Origin: JBBQRS01 sp038214535
GTDB taxonomy: Bacteria > Chloroflexota > Anaerolineae > CG2-30-64-16
Length of the DNA stretch: 37,845 nucleotides
Reading direction: 5' to 3'
NCBI GenBank assembly: GCA_038214535.1
Contig: JBBQRS010000044.1
Span: 1 to 37,845, forward strand
A model generated the notes under the pieces. That model was not told the DNA's origin. It ran no database searches and was given only the letters and a program-made list of their open reading frames with translations. Each line of letters opens with the position of its first letter. Position 1 is the stretch's first letter. Shown one piece after another: positions 1 through 8,408 of the stretch. The position numbers and the translations under genes are program-made.

Positions 1-171
1 AAAAAATAATATTATAACACCCCCAGGCGTCGGCTTGTGCACAACATCTTTGGGTTTACCAAACCCTGCTGTTTTTCTCGGCCCCCACCCCGCGAAGGTG
101 TCTGTATGGTCGGCGTGCCTTGACGCCTCTCCCGCCGCGGCGTACAATCGCGGCAGCAGACAGGAGGCAGC
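1..171. other. Window edge and upstream region of the nitroreductase gene
   Basis: I see no gene here. The first 20 bases are AT-rich and end in a C run. The last 55 bases hold the nitroreductase promoter and ribosome binding site, listed separately. Short open frames in this stretch have no recognisable protein character. Confidence 0.6.
120..148 (+). promoter_or_regulatory. Sigma70-type promoter of the nitroreductase gene
   Basis: TTGACG (120-125), a 17-base spacer and TACAAT (143-148): five of six consensus bases in each box. The predicted transcript starts near 155, and AGGAGG at 162-167 lies four bases before the ATG at 172. Confidence 0.7.
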
Positions 172-657
172 ATGGACGCACTCGAAGCCATCCGCACGCG
201 CCGCAGCGTTCGAGCCTACACGGGCGCGCCCGTCCCGCGTGAACATCTGGAGCAGATCGTGGACGCGGGCCGACTGGCGGCGACGGGCAGTAACCGCCAG
301 CCGTGGGCGTTCATCGTGATTACCGACCGGGCGACCATCGCGCAGTTGAAGTTGACCGCGCGCTGGATGGAGAAGGCCGGCGGGGTGGTCGCCGTGGTGA
401 TGGATCCGCGCACCCGCTGGTGGATCGAGGATGGCGCGGCCGCCGTGCAGAACATGCTGATCGCCGCGACCGCGTTGGGGTATGGTTCGTGCTGGTTGGA
501 AGGCTACAGCCTGCAATTCGAGGCGCGCGTTAAGGCGCTGCTGGGCGTTCCGGCCGGCCTGCGCTTATTGACGTTGATCCCCGTGGGCATCGCCGCCGAA
601 ATGCCCGATCCTGATAAGAAAACGCTCAGCCAGGTGATTCACTGGGAGAAGTATTGA
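172..657 (+). CDS. Nitroreductase family FMN-dependent oxidoreductase
   Basis: Predicted cytosolic flavoprotein of 161 residues that would reduce nitro-aromatics, quinones or related electrophiles with NAD(P)H. The N-terminal RTRRSVRAY block and the SNRQPWAF segment (about residues 42-50) match the two FMN-phosphate and ring contacts of the family, and AVQNMLIAATALGYGSCW is the usual central helix. It is shorter than most members (170-220 residues), as in the compact single-domain branch. The start is set by AGGAGG four bases upstream and a strong promoter. It stands alone, convergent with the URO-D-family gene, with a 33-base palindrome 15 bases after its stop. The substrate cannot be read from sequence. 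Confidence 0.9.
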   Translation: MDALEAIRTRRSVRAYTGAPVPREHLEQIVDAGRLAATGSNRQPWAFIVITDRATIAQLKLTARWMEKAGGVVAVVMDPRTRWWIEDGAAAVQNMLIAATALGYGSCWLEGYSLQFEARVKALLGVPAGLRLLTLIPVGIAAEMPDPDKKTLSQVIHWEKY

Positions 658-672
658 CATAACATTCCAACT

Positions 673-705
673 ACGTGCAACGCACTTCCGAAGTGCGTTG
701 CACGT
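673..705. repeat. 33-base palindrome, family A, copy 1
   Basis: Perfect inverted repeat with 15-base arms (left arm ACGTGCAACGCACTT) around CCG, in the gap between two convergent genes. It can form a strong hairpin on either strand but has no U-tract. GTTGCACGTCAAT at its right edge (697-709) recurs at 712-724. Related copies are at 3086-3118, 13101-13133 and 20165-20197. Confidence 0.95.
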
Positions 706-723
706 CAATCGGTTGCACGTCAA

Positions 724-1806
724 TTATGCCGTTGCTGCGGCCCACTTCTCCAGCTTCACCAGCATATCCAGCGCGGCCTCGCGGTCGGGAACCTCGCTCA
801 TCGCCAGGTAGACGCCGTGCGGATCCAGCGTCTCCATGATCATGTCCAGCTCGTCATAGGTGCAGTTGACCTGGATGCCTTTGCCCGCCGCTTGAATCTT
901 CTTGTATACGTCTACCCAGCGGTGGAAGCCCTCGTTGCCCGCGCCGAACACCCACTGGATCGCGTTCAGTTCGGGGATGGCGAGCAGGGAATCGAGGTGG
1001 CGCAGCGCGCCGGGGCCGTCCAGGTGATAGATCGAGCGATCGTAGAAACGGCATTCCTCGCTGATGCCTGGCAGGAACACATCGTCGAACATGCGCTTGC
1101 TGATCATGATCGAGAAGTCGTTGGAGGGTAGGTAGTACTTGCCTTCATAGACCAGCGGCGTCCAGGTGGTGATGGGCATACCGGCAGCACGCAGCTTGTC
1201 ATAGAACATGTCGTAGACCTTGTAATAGTCAGGCGTGATGCGCGCCAGCAGCGCCTTGACGTCGTCCTTATGATCCATCATGTCAACGGCGAGGTTCTGC
1301 GGATCGCGGAAGGCCGCGAGGCAATCGCCGCCGGGGTGCCAGTCGGTCATCCCCACGATGAACCGGCCACGCCCGATTTCGAGCAGGGCATCGGTCATCT
1401 CGTGTAGCTTCGCCAGCCACGGGCTGTCCCAGTCGAGCTGAATCTGGTCGGCCTCGCTCCAGTCGTGCAGGATGGGATCGGTCCAGCTCGTGCCGTAGTC
1501 GCCGAAGTGGATCGGGGAACCATAGAGGGCGGAGAAAATTTCCGGGCCGAGGTTGGGGTAGGTCACGGGCAGCGTATCGCCCAGAAACTCGTGATTTTGC
1601 GCCGCGGCCAGCGCCAGATCAGCCTGATACTGCGCGTCCGTCCAGCGCTCTTCGGCGGTCGCGTGGTGCGATTCGGGCCACGCAGCCCGCTCTGCCGGCG
1701 GCTTGAGCAGCCCGAACATCACAATCGGGCGGTCAACCAACTCGCGTTCCCAGAACGCGTCAATGCGTTTGAGCGTTTTCTCGTAGTCGGGCTTAAATTC
1801 GAACAT
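724..1806 (-). CDS. Uroporphyrinogen decarboxylase (URO-D) family protein
   Basis: A 360-residue cytosolic protein of the URO-D/MtaA superfamily, which holds true HemE enzymes and the methyl transferases that move methyl groups between corrinoid proteins and coenzymes. The C-terminal part (HLDGPGALRHLDSLL, then a WVFGAGNEG stretch) is the usual TIM-barrel end with metal/substrate residues. The HemE substrate motif RQAGRYLPEY is absent, so a haem-synthesis role is unlikely. I place the start at ATG 1806 (MFEFKPDYEK), with GGAG about nine bases upstream; the frame stays open to 1923, but that part contains the promoter. MttB-like genes occur about 33 kb away, so one-carbon metabolism is a reasonable guess; no corrinoid protein is nearby. 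Confidence 0.8.
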   Translation of the reverse strand: MFEFKPDYEKTLKRIDAFWERELVDRPIVMFGLLKPPAERAAWPESHHATAEERWTDAQYQADLALAAAQNHEFLGDTLPVTYPNLGPEIFSALYGSPIHFGDYGTSWTDPILHDWSEADQIQLDWDSPWLAKLHEMTDALLEIGRGRFIVGMTDWHPGGDCLAAFRDPQNLAVDMMDHKDDVKALLARITPDYYKVYDMFYDKLRAAGMPITTWTPLVYEGKYYLPSNDFSIMISKRMFDDVFLPGISEECRFYDRSIYHLDGPGALRHLDSLLAIPELNAIQWVFGAGNEGFHRWVDVYKKIQAAGKGIQVNCTYDELDMIMETLDPHGVYLAMSEVPDREAALDMLVKLEKWAAATA

Positions 1807-1848
1807 GGTGGGCAACTCCGCGTTGAGATTGGGGCGAGAATTGAGAAG

Positions 1849-1878
1849 ATTGTAACATGTTGCGCCCCTCTGGGTCAA
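1849..1878 (-). promoter_or_regulatory. Promoter of the URO-D-family gene
   Basis: On the minus strand TTGACC (1878-1873), an 18-base spacer and TACAAT (1854-1849). It lies about 42 bases before the ATG at 1806 and supports the shorter start. Confidence 0.55.
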
Positions 1879-1925
1879 CGCGCCAGGCGACATGGACGCG
1901 ACGAAAACACGCCGCGGGTGCAATG

Positions 1926-1957
1926 GCGAATTACGAATTGGGAATTACGAATTACCC
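1926..1957. repeat. Direct repeat GAATTACGAATT, two copies
   Basis: Two AT-rich units (GAATTACGAATT) separated by two bases in an otherwise GC-rich gap between divergent genes. Each unit is itself nearly palindromic. Similar ATTACGCGAATT-type pieces occur at 36060-36078 and 36218-36238. Confidence 0.7.
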
Positions 1958-1981
1958 CCGCCCATCACCTCGCGTTGGGCT

Positions 1982-2010
1982 TTGTCCGGCGCGCCGCTTT
2001 GCGCTATCAT
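1982..2010 (+). promoter_or_regulatory. Promoter of the glycosidase gene
   Basis: TTGTCC (1982-1987), 17-base spacer, TATCAT (2005-2010). The transcript would have a leader of about 67 bases carrying AAGGAG at 2072-2077, seven bases before ATG 2084. Confidence 0.55.
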
Positions 2011-2083
2011 ATGTCGAACCGCAAGGGCGCGACCGACTCCCCGTGTGCATCATCCCATTTCGTTAGAAGGCAAGGAGCATTTC

Positions 2084-3076
2084 ATGGACAGCCGTTATCG
2101 CTGGAGCGCCGAACGCGCCAATCGCTGGTCTAAGAGCGTAGCCTGGCCGGTGGGTTGTAATTTCACGCCCAGCACCGCGATCAATCAGCTTGAGATGTGG
2201 CAGGCCGCGACCTTTGACCCTGAGACCATTGACCGCGAGCTGGGCTGGGCCGCGGCCATCGGGTTCAACACGATGCGCGTCTATCTGCATGACCTGCTCT
2301 GGCACGCCGACGCCTCCGGGCTGCGCGACCGCATGGATCAGTATCTCGCCATCTCCGCGCGCCATAACATTCGCACGATCTTCGTGCTGTTTGATGATTG
2401 CTGGAACAAAGAGCCGCGGCTGGGCGTGCAGCCCGCGCCGCAATCGGGCATCCACAACTCCGGGTGGGTGCAAAGCCCCGGCGAGGCGCTGGTGCTCGAC
2501 CCGACCGCGTGGCCGCGCCTGGAGAAGTACGTCACCGAGGTGGTGAGCGCGTTCGCCGGCGACACCCGCGTGCTGATGTGGGATCTCTATAACGAGCCGG
2601 GCAACCGCGATCTCAACGCCGCGTCGCTGCCGCTGCTGCGTTTGGCGTTTGCCTGGGCGCGCGAGGGGGAGCCGTCGCAGCCGCTCACCTCCGGCGTCTG
2701 GTCGCCCTTCAAGCCGGTCGCCGACTTCCAGCTCGAGGCGTCCGACGTCATCACCTTCCATAACTACGACGACGTTGCCAGCCTCGAAGCGGACATCACC
2801 CGGCTCAAAGCCTACGGCCGGCCGCTGATCTGTACCGAGTACATGGCGCGCACGCGCGGCAGCCGCTTCGAGACGCATCTGCCGGTCTTCAAACGTGAGA
2901 ACGTGGGCGCGATCAACTGGGGGCTGGTAGACGGCAAGACCAACACGAAGTACCAGTGGGGTACGCCGCTGCCGGGGCAGGAACCCGAAGTATGGTTCCA
3001 CGAGGTTTTTCACACGGACGGCAGCCCCTACCGTGAAGCTGAGGTCGCCGCAATCAAGGCCGCGACGCTCGGCTAG
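2084..3076 (+). CDS. Clan-A TIM-barrel glycoside hydrolase (GH5/cellulase-like)
   Basis: A 330-residue retaining glycosidase-like enzyme with the clan GH-A fold. Landmarks: FNTMRVYLHD near residues 61-70 (strand 2), WDLYNEPGN with the probable acid/base Glu171 after Asn170, HNY near 226-228, and ICTEYM with the probable nucleophile Glu252. There is no signal peptide, so it should act in the cytoplasm on small oligosaccharides or glycosides, not on polymers; substrate and family number cannot be fixed by eye. The frame is open back to 1892, but AAGGAG at 2072 and an upstream promoter support ATG 2084. It is convergent with cutC across a palindrome. Confidence 0.85.
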   Translation: MDSRYRWSAERANRWSKSVAWPVGCNFTPSTAINQLEMWQAATFDPETIDRELGWAAAIGFNTMRVYLHDLLWHADASGLRDRMDQYLAISARHNIRTIFVLFDDCWNKEPRLGVQPAPQSGIHNSGWVQSPGEALVLDPTAWPRLEKYVTEVVSAFAGDTRVLMWDLYNEPGNRDLNAASLPLLRLAFAWAREGEPSQPLTSGVWSPFKPVADFQLEASDVITFHNYDDVASLEADITRLKAYGRPLICTEYMARTRGSRFETHLPVFKRENVGAINWGLVDGKTNTKYQWGTPLPGQEPEVWFHEVFHTDGSPYREAEVAAIKAATLG

Positions 3077-3085
3077 AGGTTGTGA

Positions 3086-3118
3086 AGGTGCAACGCACTT
3101 CCGAAGTGCGTTGCACCT
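3086..3118. repeat. 33-base palindrome, family A, copy 2
   Basis: Perfect 15-base arms (left arm AGGTGCAACGCACTT) around CCG, nine bases after the glycosidase stop and 12 bases before the cutC stop. Compared with copy 1 the second base of the left arm is G instead of C, and its partner in the right arm changes to match. Confidence 0.95.
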
Positions 3119-3130
3119 GTTTGTTCGGTT

Positions 3131-3880
3131 TTACCCCTGTGACGCGGCGATCAGCGCGGCCACGCGCGCGGCGTCGGTGCCGGCGATCTCATATTCCGGC
3201 GGGCGCAGCGCGCCGCCCATGAACACCCGCGGGTTGCGATAAGTCATTTGGCTTTCGGCGCTCGCGCCGGCGGTGAAATGAATCTCTTGTGCGCCGGTGG
3301 CGGCGAGGACCTTCGCGACGTTGCCCGCGCGGATGCCGCCGCCTGGCATCACGATGATGCGATCCCCGGCCCGGCGTACCAGTTCCGCGACCAGGTCGGC
3401 GCCCTCCAGCGCGCTGGCTTCTTGCCCCGATGTGAGGACGCGCTCGACGCCCAGCGCGATCAGCGTTTCCAGCGCCTCGAACGGGTTGCGGGTCACGTCG
3501 AACGCCCGGTGAAAGGTGACGCTCAGCGGCCGCGCCGTGGCGATCAACTCGGCGGTGTGTTCGGCGTTAATCGCGCCGTCGGGCTGCAGCACGCCGATCA
3601 CCACGCCGTCCGCGCCCAGCGCCTTTGCCGTTGCGACGTCGCGCAGCATCACGGCGAACTCAGTCGCGGAATAGCAGAAATCGCCGCCGCGTGGCCGGAT
3701 AATGACGTGCAGGCGGACGGACAGCCGATCGCGCGCCAGGGCGATGGTCCCGGCGCTGGGCGTGATGCCGCCCTCCAACAGGTCGGCGCACAGCTCGACG
3801 CGGTGCGCGCCCCCGGCCTGCGCCGCCTTCGCGGCCTCAACCGACTCGACGCAAACTTCATAGACCCGTTGTGTATCCAT
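3131..3880 (-). CDS. cutC: CutC family protein (copper homeostasis)
   Basis: At 249 residues it is the normal length for CutC (E. coli 248), a cytosolic TIM-barrel protein. Recognised blocks are EVCVESVEAA at the N-terminus, GAHRVELCADLLEGGITPS, RPRGGDFCYSATEF, GADGVVIGVLQPDG, TFHRAFDVTRNP and the late MPGGGIR loop. Copper handling was the original assignment, but the biochemical role is disputed and the fold suggests an enzyme. The ATG at 3880 has GAGGAGG eight bases upstream. The start lies 19 bases after the stop of the small membrane protein, so the two are probably co-transcribed. This CutC is unrelated to choline TMA-lyase, which shares the symbol. Confidence 0.9.
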   Translation of the reverse strand: MDTQRVYEVCVESVEAAKAAQAGGAHRVELCADLLEGGITPSAGTIALARDRLSVRLHVIIRPRGGDFCYSATEFAVMLRDVATAKALGADGVVIGVLQPDGAINAEHTAELIATARPLSVTFHRAFDVTRNPFEALETLIALGVERVLTSGQEASALEGADLVAELVRRAGDRIIVMPGGGIRAGNVAKVLAATGAQEIHFTAGASAESQMTYRNPRVFMGGALRPPEYEIAGTDAARVAALIAASQG

Positions 3881-3899
3881 TAACCGACCTCCTCGCGTA

Positions 3900-4271
3900 T
3901 TAATCGTCCTTGCCGTCCTGCTCGATCTCCATGTGGAAGCGATGCAGGAAACGATGGAAGAGCGGCGCGATCAGCACACCGGCGGCGGCCAGGATCACGA
4001 GGCCGGAATAGAGGGCGTAGAAAGATGCGAAGAGTTTGCCGCCCACGGTGTGCAACTCGGCAACCGGTCCCATGCCGCCCAGGATCATCGCTGCGTTGAC
4101 CAGCGCGTCAATCCACGCCAGCCCCTCGGTGATGTGATAACCGAGGATGCCCAGCGCCAGCGAACCCAGGATAAGGGCCAACGCAAAGCCCGCATTGTGC
4201 GCTAGCCGACGCAGGAAGACGGCGCGCGGCGCCAGCGATTGATTTTGGCTTTCGTAATCCATGAGAGACAT
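3900..4271 (-). CDS. Small integral membrane protein, function unknown
   Basis: A 123-residue protein with a charged N-terminus and about three hydrophobic segments (roughly residues 20-45, 50-65 and 80-105), ending in a His-rich and acidic cytosolic tail (FHRFLHRFHMEIEQDGKDD). The pattern GMGPVAE...GKLFASFYALYSG resembles a widespread but unnamed family of short membrane proteins. I chose ATG 4271 (MSLMDYESQN): an upstream in-frame ATG at 4319 would place part of a palindromic repeat inside the protein. It is followed by cutC after 19 bases. Its role, and any link to metal handling, are unknown. Confidence 0.7.
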   Translation of the reverse strand: MSLMDYESQNQSLAPRAVFLRRLAHNAGFALALILGSLALGILGYHITEGLAWIDALVNAAMILGGMGPVAELHTVGGKLFASFYALYSGLVILAAAGVLIAPLFHRFLHRFHMEIEQDGKDD

Positions 4272-4280
4272 GACGATTCC

Positions 4281-4342
4281 CTTTGTAGTGACGGCTTCAG
4301 CCGTTATGGCGCTCCCCAACGGCTGAAGCCGTCACTACAAAG
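4281..4342. repeat. Nested palindrome, family B, copy 1
   Basis: Perfect 25-base arms (4281-4305 and 4318-4342) around a 12-base loop. Each arm contains a smaller hairpin (ACGGCT, GA or TC, AGCCGT), so the element can fold in two ways. It sits between the M16 peptidase stop and the membrane protein start. A second copy is at 36129-36192 and a half copy at 7233-7250. Confidence 0.95.
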
Positions 4343-4351
4343 TTGTTAGCA

Positions 4352-7207
4352 TTATTCCGGCCGCAGCGTCACGTGGACGTAACGATTGACGGGCAGGTAT
4401 TCGCGCGCGGCGGCCCGCACGTCCTCGACGGTCAGCGCGGCCACGGCGTCCTTCCACTTGAGGATATCGTCGGGGTTGCCGCCTCGGCTGGTGAACGCGT
4501 CTTCGAGCGCAAAGGTCCAGAAGCCGTTCTGCGCGAGCTGCTCTTCGTAGTCCAGCCGTTCCTGCTCCTTCGCCGTGGCGACCTCTGCCGCGGTCGGGCC
4601 TTCGGTTTTGAGCTTTTCGATGACCCGGAAGGTGGCGGCGGCCAGTTCGTCGGCGCGCTTCGGGTCGCTGGCGACGCTCACGGATACCGTATATTCGGGG
4701 CGGGGCAGCCGTTGCCAGCTTGTGGAAACCGAGGGCGAGTACGTTCCGCCGAGCGTCTCGCGCAGCTCGTCGCGCACGCGGATCGAGAGGATCGCTTCGA
4801 GGGCGTCCAGCCGCGCCTGGTTCTTCAGGCTGGGGTCGAACGGGCCGGTGAAGGCGAGGATGGATTGCCCCTGATCGCCGATGCCCTTATGGATCTCGCG
4901 CTCGATCACGCCGCGCGGCAGGGGCGACGAAACGTCGCGCCAGGTTTCCACCCGGTCGCTCGCCGGCAGATTGCCGAGATAGCGCTGCGTCAGGTCTTTC
5001 ATCGCATCCATGTCGAAATTGCCGACGATGGTGAAGGTGAAGTCGCTCATGTCGGCGAAGCGATCCTTATAGATTGCCAGCCCGCGCGCCATGTCCAGTC
5101 CGTCAATCTCCTCGGCGGTCGGATCGGTGCAACGCACACCCGTGCCGCAGAAGATCTCGGTGATGACATCGTACAGCGCGCTTTCGGGCACGAGATCGCG
5201 GTTCTTCAGGTCGTTCTTCATCTGCGTCTGCATCACTTCGAGCGCGGCGGGGTCGGTGCGCGGTTGGGTCGCATAGAGATAGATCAGTTGGAATGCGATC
5301 TCGACATCCTGCGGCGAGGCGTAGGCGCCGAAACCCTCGTCCATCTCGCCGATGTAGGGCCAGGCCGAGACGAGTTTGTTCGACAGTAGCTTTTCCAACT
5401 CGATCTGGCTGAGGTTGCCCACGCCGCTCTGGTTGATGACGTTTTCGATGGTGGACGCCTCGGGGTAATCCTCATCGCTCACCAGCGAATTGCCGCCGGG
5501 GCTGGTGGCTGAAATCACGATCTCGTCATCCTGAAAATCGGTCGGTTTGAGCAGGATGCGGACGCCGTTCGCCAGGGTGAGGTCGGTGACGCCCAGTTCG
5601 GGGATGACCCACTCCGAAGTGATGGCGACCGGCGCGAGTTTTTCGTCCATCAGGGTGAGACCCGCGGCGTGGTCTTCGTAAGGCGCAATTTCTTTGGCGG
5701 CGACCACATCCATCGTGTTTGTCAGCTCGGCTTCGGTCGGCAGGCTGGCGCGCGTCTTCTCCGGCGCGACCAGCACCACGGCGCGGTCTTCGCCTGAGGC
5801 CAGCGTCTTCACCCGCTCGTTGATCTCGTCCAGCGTGATGGTCGGGAGCAACTGTTGCACGAGGTCGTATTCGTATTCGATCCCCGGCGACGCGATGCCT
5901 TCGAGGAAGAGCGACAGATACTCTTGCGCCAGCGGGGCGCTCTCGCGGTTGGCGCGGCCGGTGTAGGCGCTTTCGTAATAGCGCAGCAACTGATCGCGCA
6001 CGCGTTGCAACTCGGTCTCGGTGAAGCCATATCGGCGGGCGCGCTCGATCTCCGTCGTGACGGCGTCCAGCCCTTCAAGCACCTTGCCCTCTTCGACCTG
6101 GACGAACACGGAGATGGCGTCAACGGGGCGCAGGAAGGGGGCGCGGGTCACGCTCGCGCTCAGATAGGGCGCGTTGGCGGTGCGCCGCAGATCCTCCAGC
6201 CGTTCGCCCAGGATCGCCGTGGCGAACGAGCCGGCCAGCAGTTCGCGGTAGTCGCCCACGGTCTTCAGCGGTTTCGTCGGTTCGGTGTAGAAGACCTCCA
6301 GCGCGGTATAGGGGACTTCAGGGTCGGTCACGATCAGGCTGGCCGTGCCTTCCTGCGGGGGCAGGTCGTAGGCGATGCGTTCCGCCGAGGGCTCCGCCTT
6401 CGCGGGCAGCGCGCCGAACCGCGCACGGATGTGCGCCTCCACGGCGTCCACGTCCGCGAAATCGCCCACGGCGATCACGGACATCAGGTCGGGGCGATAC
6501 CACGTTTGGTAGAACCGGCGCAGCGCCTCGGGCGGCGCGTGCTTGATGATCTCCGGGTCGCCGATGGGCAGCCGCGCCGCATAGCGCGAATCGCCGAAAA
6601 TCAGCGGGACGATCTGGTCATTGATCCGGCCGCCCGCGTTTTCTTCGCCCAGCCGCCATTCCTCGATGATGACGCCGCGCTCCTTATCAATTTCCTCGGG
6701 GGTCAGCGTGGCATAGGCGGCCCACTCCTCAAGCACCTTCAGCGCGGTCTCCAGCTTCGCCGGGTCGTCGGTAGGAATTTCGAGCGTGTAGACGGTCTCG
6801 TCGAACGAGGTGTAGGCGTTCACATCGGGGCCGAATTCCATGCCGAGCGATTCGAGGAAGGCGACCAGTTCCGTGCCCTTGAAGCTGCGCGTGCCGTTGA
6901 ACAGCATGTGTTCGATGAAGTGCGCCAGGCCCCGCTGGTCGTCCTCTTCCTGCAACGAGCCGGCGTTGATCGCCAGCCAGACCTCAGCACGCTGCGCGGG
7001 TTGGTCGTTCTGGCGGATGTAGTACGTGAGGCCGTTGTCGAGCACGCCGGTGCGCACCGCCGGATCGAGCGGCATCGTTTCATCCAGGTTGATCGCGTGG
7101 CCTTGCGCCGGAAACGGCAAAGGCTGATCGGTTGGCGATGGCGGGAGCGCGACGCAGGACGACAGCAGGATCGGAAGGATTAACAATGCGGTGAGCAGGC
7201 GTTTCAT
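4352..7207 (-). CDS. M16 family zinc peptidase, lipoprotein (PqqL-like)
   Basis: A 951-residue two-half insulinase/pitrilysin-type peptidase. The N-terminus is a lipoprotein signal with lipobox LSSC (Cys18), so it should be anchored outside the membrane. The inverted zinc motif HFIEH (His96, Glu99, His100) and the distal acidic block ERGVIIEEWR about 75 residues later are intact in the first half. The second half (about residues 530-950) has the matching M16 fold without the motif, as expected. M16 enzymes of this size degrade peptides inside a closed chamber; PqqL-type members are the closest in length, but a PQQ role is not implied. An extended -10 promoter lies about 85 bases upstream and an imperfect repeat precedes the start. 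Confidence 0.9.
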   Translation of the reverse strand: MKRLLTALLILPILLSSCVALPPSPTDQPLPFPAQGHAINLDETMPLDPAVRTGVLDNGLTYYIRQNDQPAQRAEVWLAINAGSLQEEDDQRGLAHFIEHMLFNGTRSFKGTELVAFLESLGMEFGPDVNAYTSFDETVYTLEIPTDDPAKLETALKVLEEWAAYATLTPEEIDKERGVIIEEWRLGEENAGGRINDQIVPLIFGDSRYAARLPIGDPEIIKHAPPEALRRFYQTWYRPDLMSVIAVGDFADVDAVEAHIRARFGALPAKAEPSAERIAYDLPPQEGTASLIVTDPEVPYTALEVFYTEPTKPLKTVGDYRELLAGSFATAILGERLEDLRRTANAPYLSASVTRAPFLRPVDAISVFVQVEEGKVLEGLDAVTTEIERARRYGFTETELQRVRDQLLRYYESAYTGRANRESAPLAQEYLSLFLEGIASPGIEYEYDLVQQLLPTITLDEINERVKTLASGEDRAVVLVAPEKTRASLPTEAELTNTMDVVAAKEIAPYEDHAAGLTLMDEKLAPVAITSEWVIPELGVTDLTLANGVRILLKPTDFQDDEIVISATSPGGNSLVSDEDYPEASTIENVINQSGVGNLSQIELEKLLSNKLVSAWPYIGEMDEGFGAYASPQDVEIAFQLIYLYATQPRTDPAALEVMQTQMKNDLKNRDLVPESALYDVITEIFCGTGVRCTDPTAEEIDGLDMARGLAIYKDRFADMSDFTFTIVGNFDMDAMKDLTQRYLGNLPASDRVETWRDVSSPLPRGVIEREIHKGIGDQGQSILAFTGPFDPSLKNQARLDALEAILSIRVRDELRETLGGTYSPSVSTSWQRLPRPEYTVSVSVASDPKRADELAAATFRVIEKLKTEGPTAAEVATAKEQERLDYEEQLAQNGFWTFALEDAFTSRGGNPDDILKWKDAVAALTVEDVRAAAREYLPVNRYVHVTLRPE

Positions 7208-7232
7208 GGTCGCTCCTACGTGGTCTGACCGG

Positions 7233-7268
7233 CCCCTTCGTAGTGACGGCGCACAGTTTTCGGATGGA
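7233..7268. repeat. Half copy of palindrome family B with attached tail
   Basis: CCCCTTCGTAGTGACGGC (7233-7250) is one arm of family B without its partner, followed by GCACAGTTTTCGGATGGA. The same CAGTTTTCGGATGGA tail follows the complete copy at 36129-36192 (tail at about 36201-36215), so the two sites share a composite element. Confidence 0.8.
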
Positions 7269-7292
7269 CATTAAGCCGGAAATCGTGATTGC

Positions 7293-7301
7293 AGTATAGC
7301 A
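7293..7301 (-). promoter_or_regulatory. Extended -10 promoter of the M16 peptidase
   Basis: TGCTATACT on the minus strand: a TG-n extension before TATACT. No good -35 box is present, as is common for extended -10 promoters. The leader would be about 80 bases and would include the half copy of repeat family B. Confidence 0.5.
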
Positions 7302-7331
7302 CGAAACGTTTATTTTTTGGCGCCTGATGGT

Positions 7332-7360
7332 TTGACAACGCATGTTGCAGGCCTTATGAT
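7332..7360 (+). promoter_or_regulatory. Strong promoter of the aquaporin gene
   Basis: Perfect TTGACA (7332-7337), 17-base spacer, TATGAT (7355-7360). The leader runs about 78 bases to the TTG start at 7446, preceded by AAGGAGG at 7434-7440. Confidence 0.75.
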
Positions 7361-7445
7361 AGCCGCTAAATCGGAGCGAAACTTCTTCTCGGCTCCGACT
7401 CGTGTACTTCATACCCTCTATCTTATTTTTCTCAAGGAGGACAGT

Positions 7446-8213
7446 TTGGACATCGTCAAGCGGTCAATTGCAGAATTCATCGGCACCTTCTGGCTCGTGT
7501 TTGGTGGGTGCGGGAGCGCCGTGTTCGCGGCGGCGTTCCCCGAACTGGCATCGGTTTCCTGGGTGTCGCGCTGGCCTTCGGGCTCACCGTGCTGACCATG
7601 GCCTTCGCCGTGGGGTACATCTCCGGCGGCCACTTCAACCCCCGCGGTCTCGCTGGGGCTGTGGATGGGCAAGCGCTTCCCCGCGCGTGACCTGCCCTGG
7701 TACATCGTGGCGCAGGTGTTGGGCGCGATCCTGGCCGGCGGGCTGATCTACCTCATCGCCAGCGGGAAACCGGGCTGGGTGAACACCGGCATCGCCCCCA
7801 ACGGCTACGGCGAACTGTCGCCGGGCAAGTATTCGCTGATGTCCGGGCTGATTGCCGAAATCGTCCTGACGTTCATGTTCCTCATCATCATCATGGGCGC
7901 CACCGACATCCGCGCGCCGAAGGGCTTTGCGCCCATCGCCATCGGCTTCGCGCTGACGCTGATCCACCTGATCAGCATCCCGATCACCAACACCTCCGTG
8001 AACCCCGCGCGTTCGACCGGCGCGGCGTTGTTCAGCGGCGGGCCGTATATCGCCCAGTTGTGGCTGTTCTGGGTGGCCCCCATCGCCGGCGCGTTGATCG
8101 CCGGTTTCCTGTACAACTACCTCTACCCGCAGCCTCCGGCCGCCCGCGTCGAGCCGGTCGCCGTTATTGCGCCGCGCCCGGCCAACCCGGCGCGTTCCGC
8201 CAAGCGCCGCTAA
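7446..8213 (+). pseudogene. MIP family aquaporin (AqpZ-like), two compensating frameshifts
   Basis: Water channel of the AqpZ branch, six membrane helices, about 255 residues when corrected. It starts at TTG 7446, five bases after AAGGAGG. The N-terminal FIGTFWLVFGGCGSAV is in one frame up to about 7547; ALAFGLTVLTMAFAVGYISG is in another frame up to about 7640; the rest returns to the first frame. Restoring one G near 7547 and removing one C from the five-C run at 7639-7643 gives one continuous protein with both NPA boxes (NPAVS and NPARS) and the loop and helix order of AqpZ. As written the gene is broken. Because the two changes are single bases at homopolymers and cancel, assembly error is as likely as true inactivation. 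Confidence 0.85.
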
Positions 8214-8238
8214 TTCCGCACGCGCTCTGACGCATCTA

Positions 8239-8270
8239 AAGACCGCGCGGGGTATGCCCCGCGCGGTCTT
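8239..8270 (+). terminator. Strong hairpin after the aquaporin gene
   Basis: A 14-base perfect stem (left arm AAGACCGCGCGGGG) with a TATG loop, 25 bases after the aquaporin stop. No U-tract follows, so it may end transcription in another way or only protect the 3' end. Confidence 0.65.
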
Positions 8271-8280
8271 GCGCGTGTCT

Positions 8281-8400
8281 GGCCCCTCTCCCTTTGGGAA
8301 AGGTTGGGTGAGGGTCTGGTGGGTTGACCCCGGCTTCCCCTCACCCTGACCCTCCCCGGATTACCGGGGACACTGTCTCTCGCCGGGCGAGGGAAGCAGA
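8281..8400. repeat. Family C repeats (CCCTCTCCC...GGGAGAGG type)
   Basis: Imperfect palindromes built from CCTCTCCCTTTGGG and GGTTGGGTGAGGG modules. Positions 8338-8379 are identical, in inverted orientation, to 34572-34613 (42 bases). Related modules are at 15332-15415 and 17830-17910. They fill the gap between the aquaporin terminator and the lhr promoter. Confidence 0.85.
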
Positions 8401-8408
8401 CGCCCCTG

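Noticed and set aside
4272..4319. Longer start of the small membrane protein at ATG 4319
   Set aside because: It would translate part of palindrome family B; the ATG at 4271 gives a normal N-terminus.
5855..7183. 442-codon open frame antisense to the M16 peptidase
   Set aside because: A codon-bias shadow of the peptidase gene, with no protein-like hydrophobic or domain pattern.
7207..7300. Leader of the M16 gene as a riboswitch
   Set aside because: The structure seen is only a half copy of a dispersed repeat; no conserved aptamer core was recognised.
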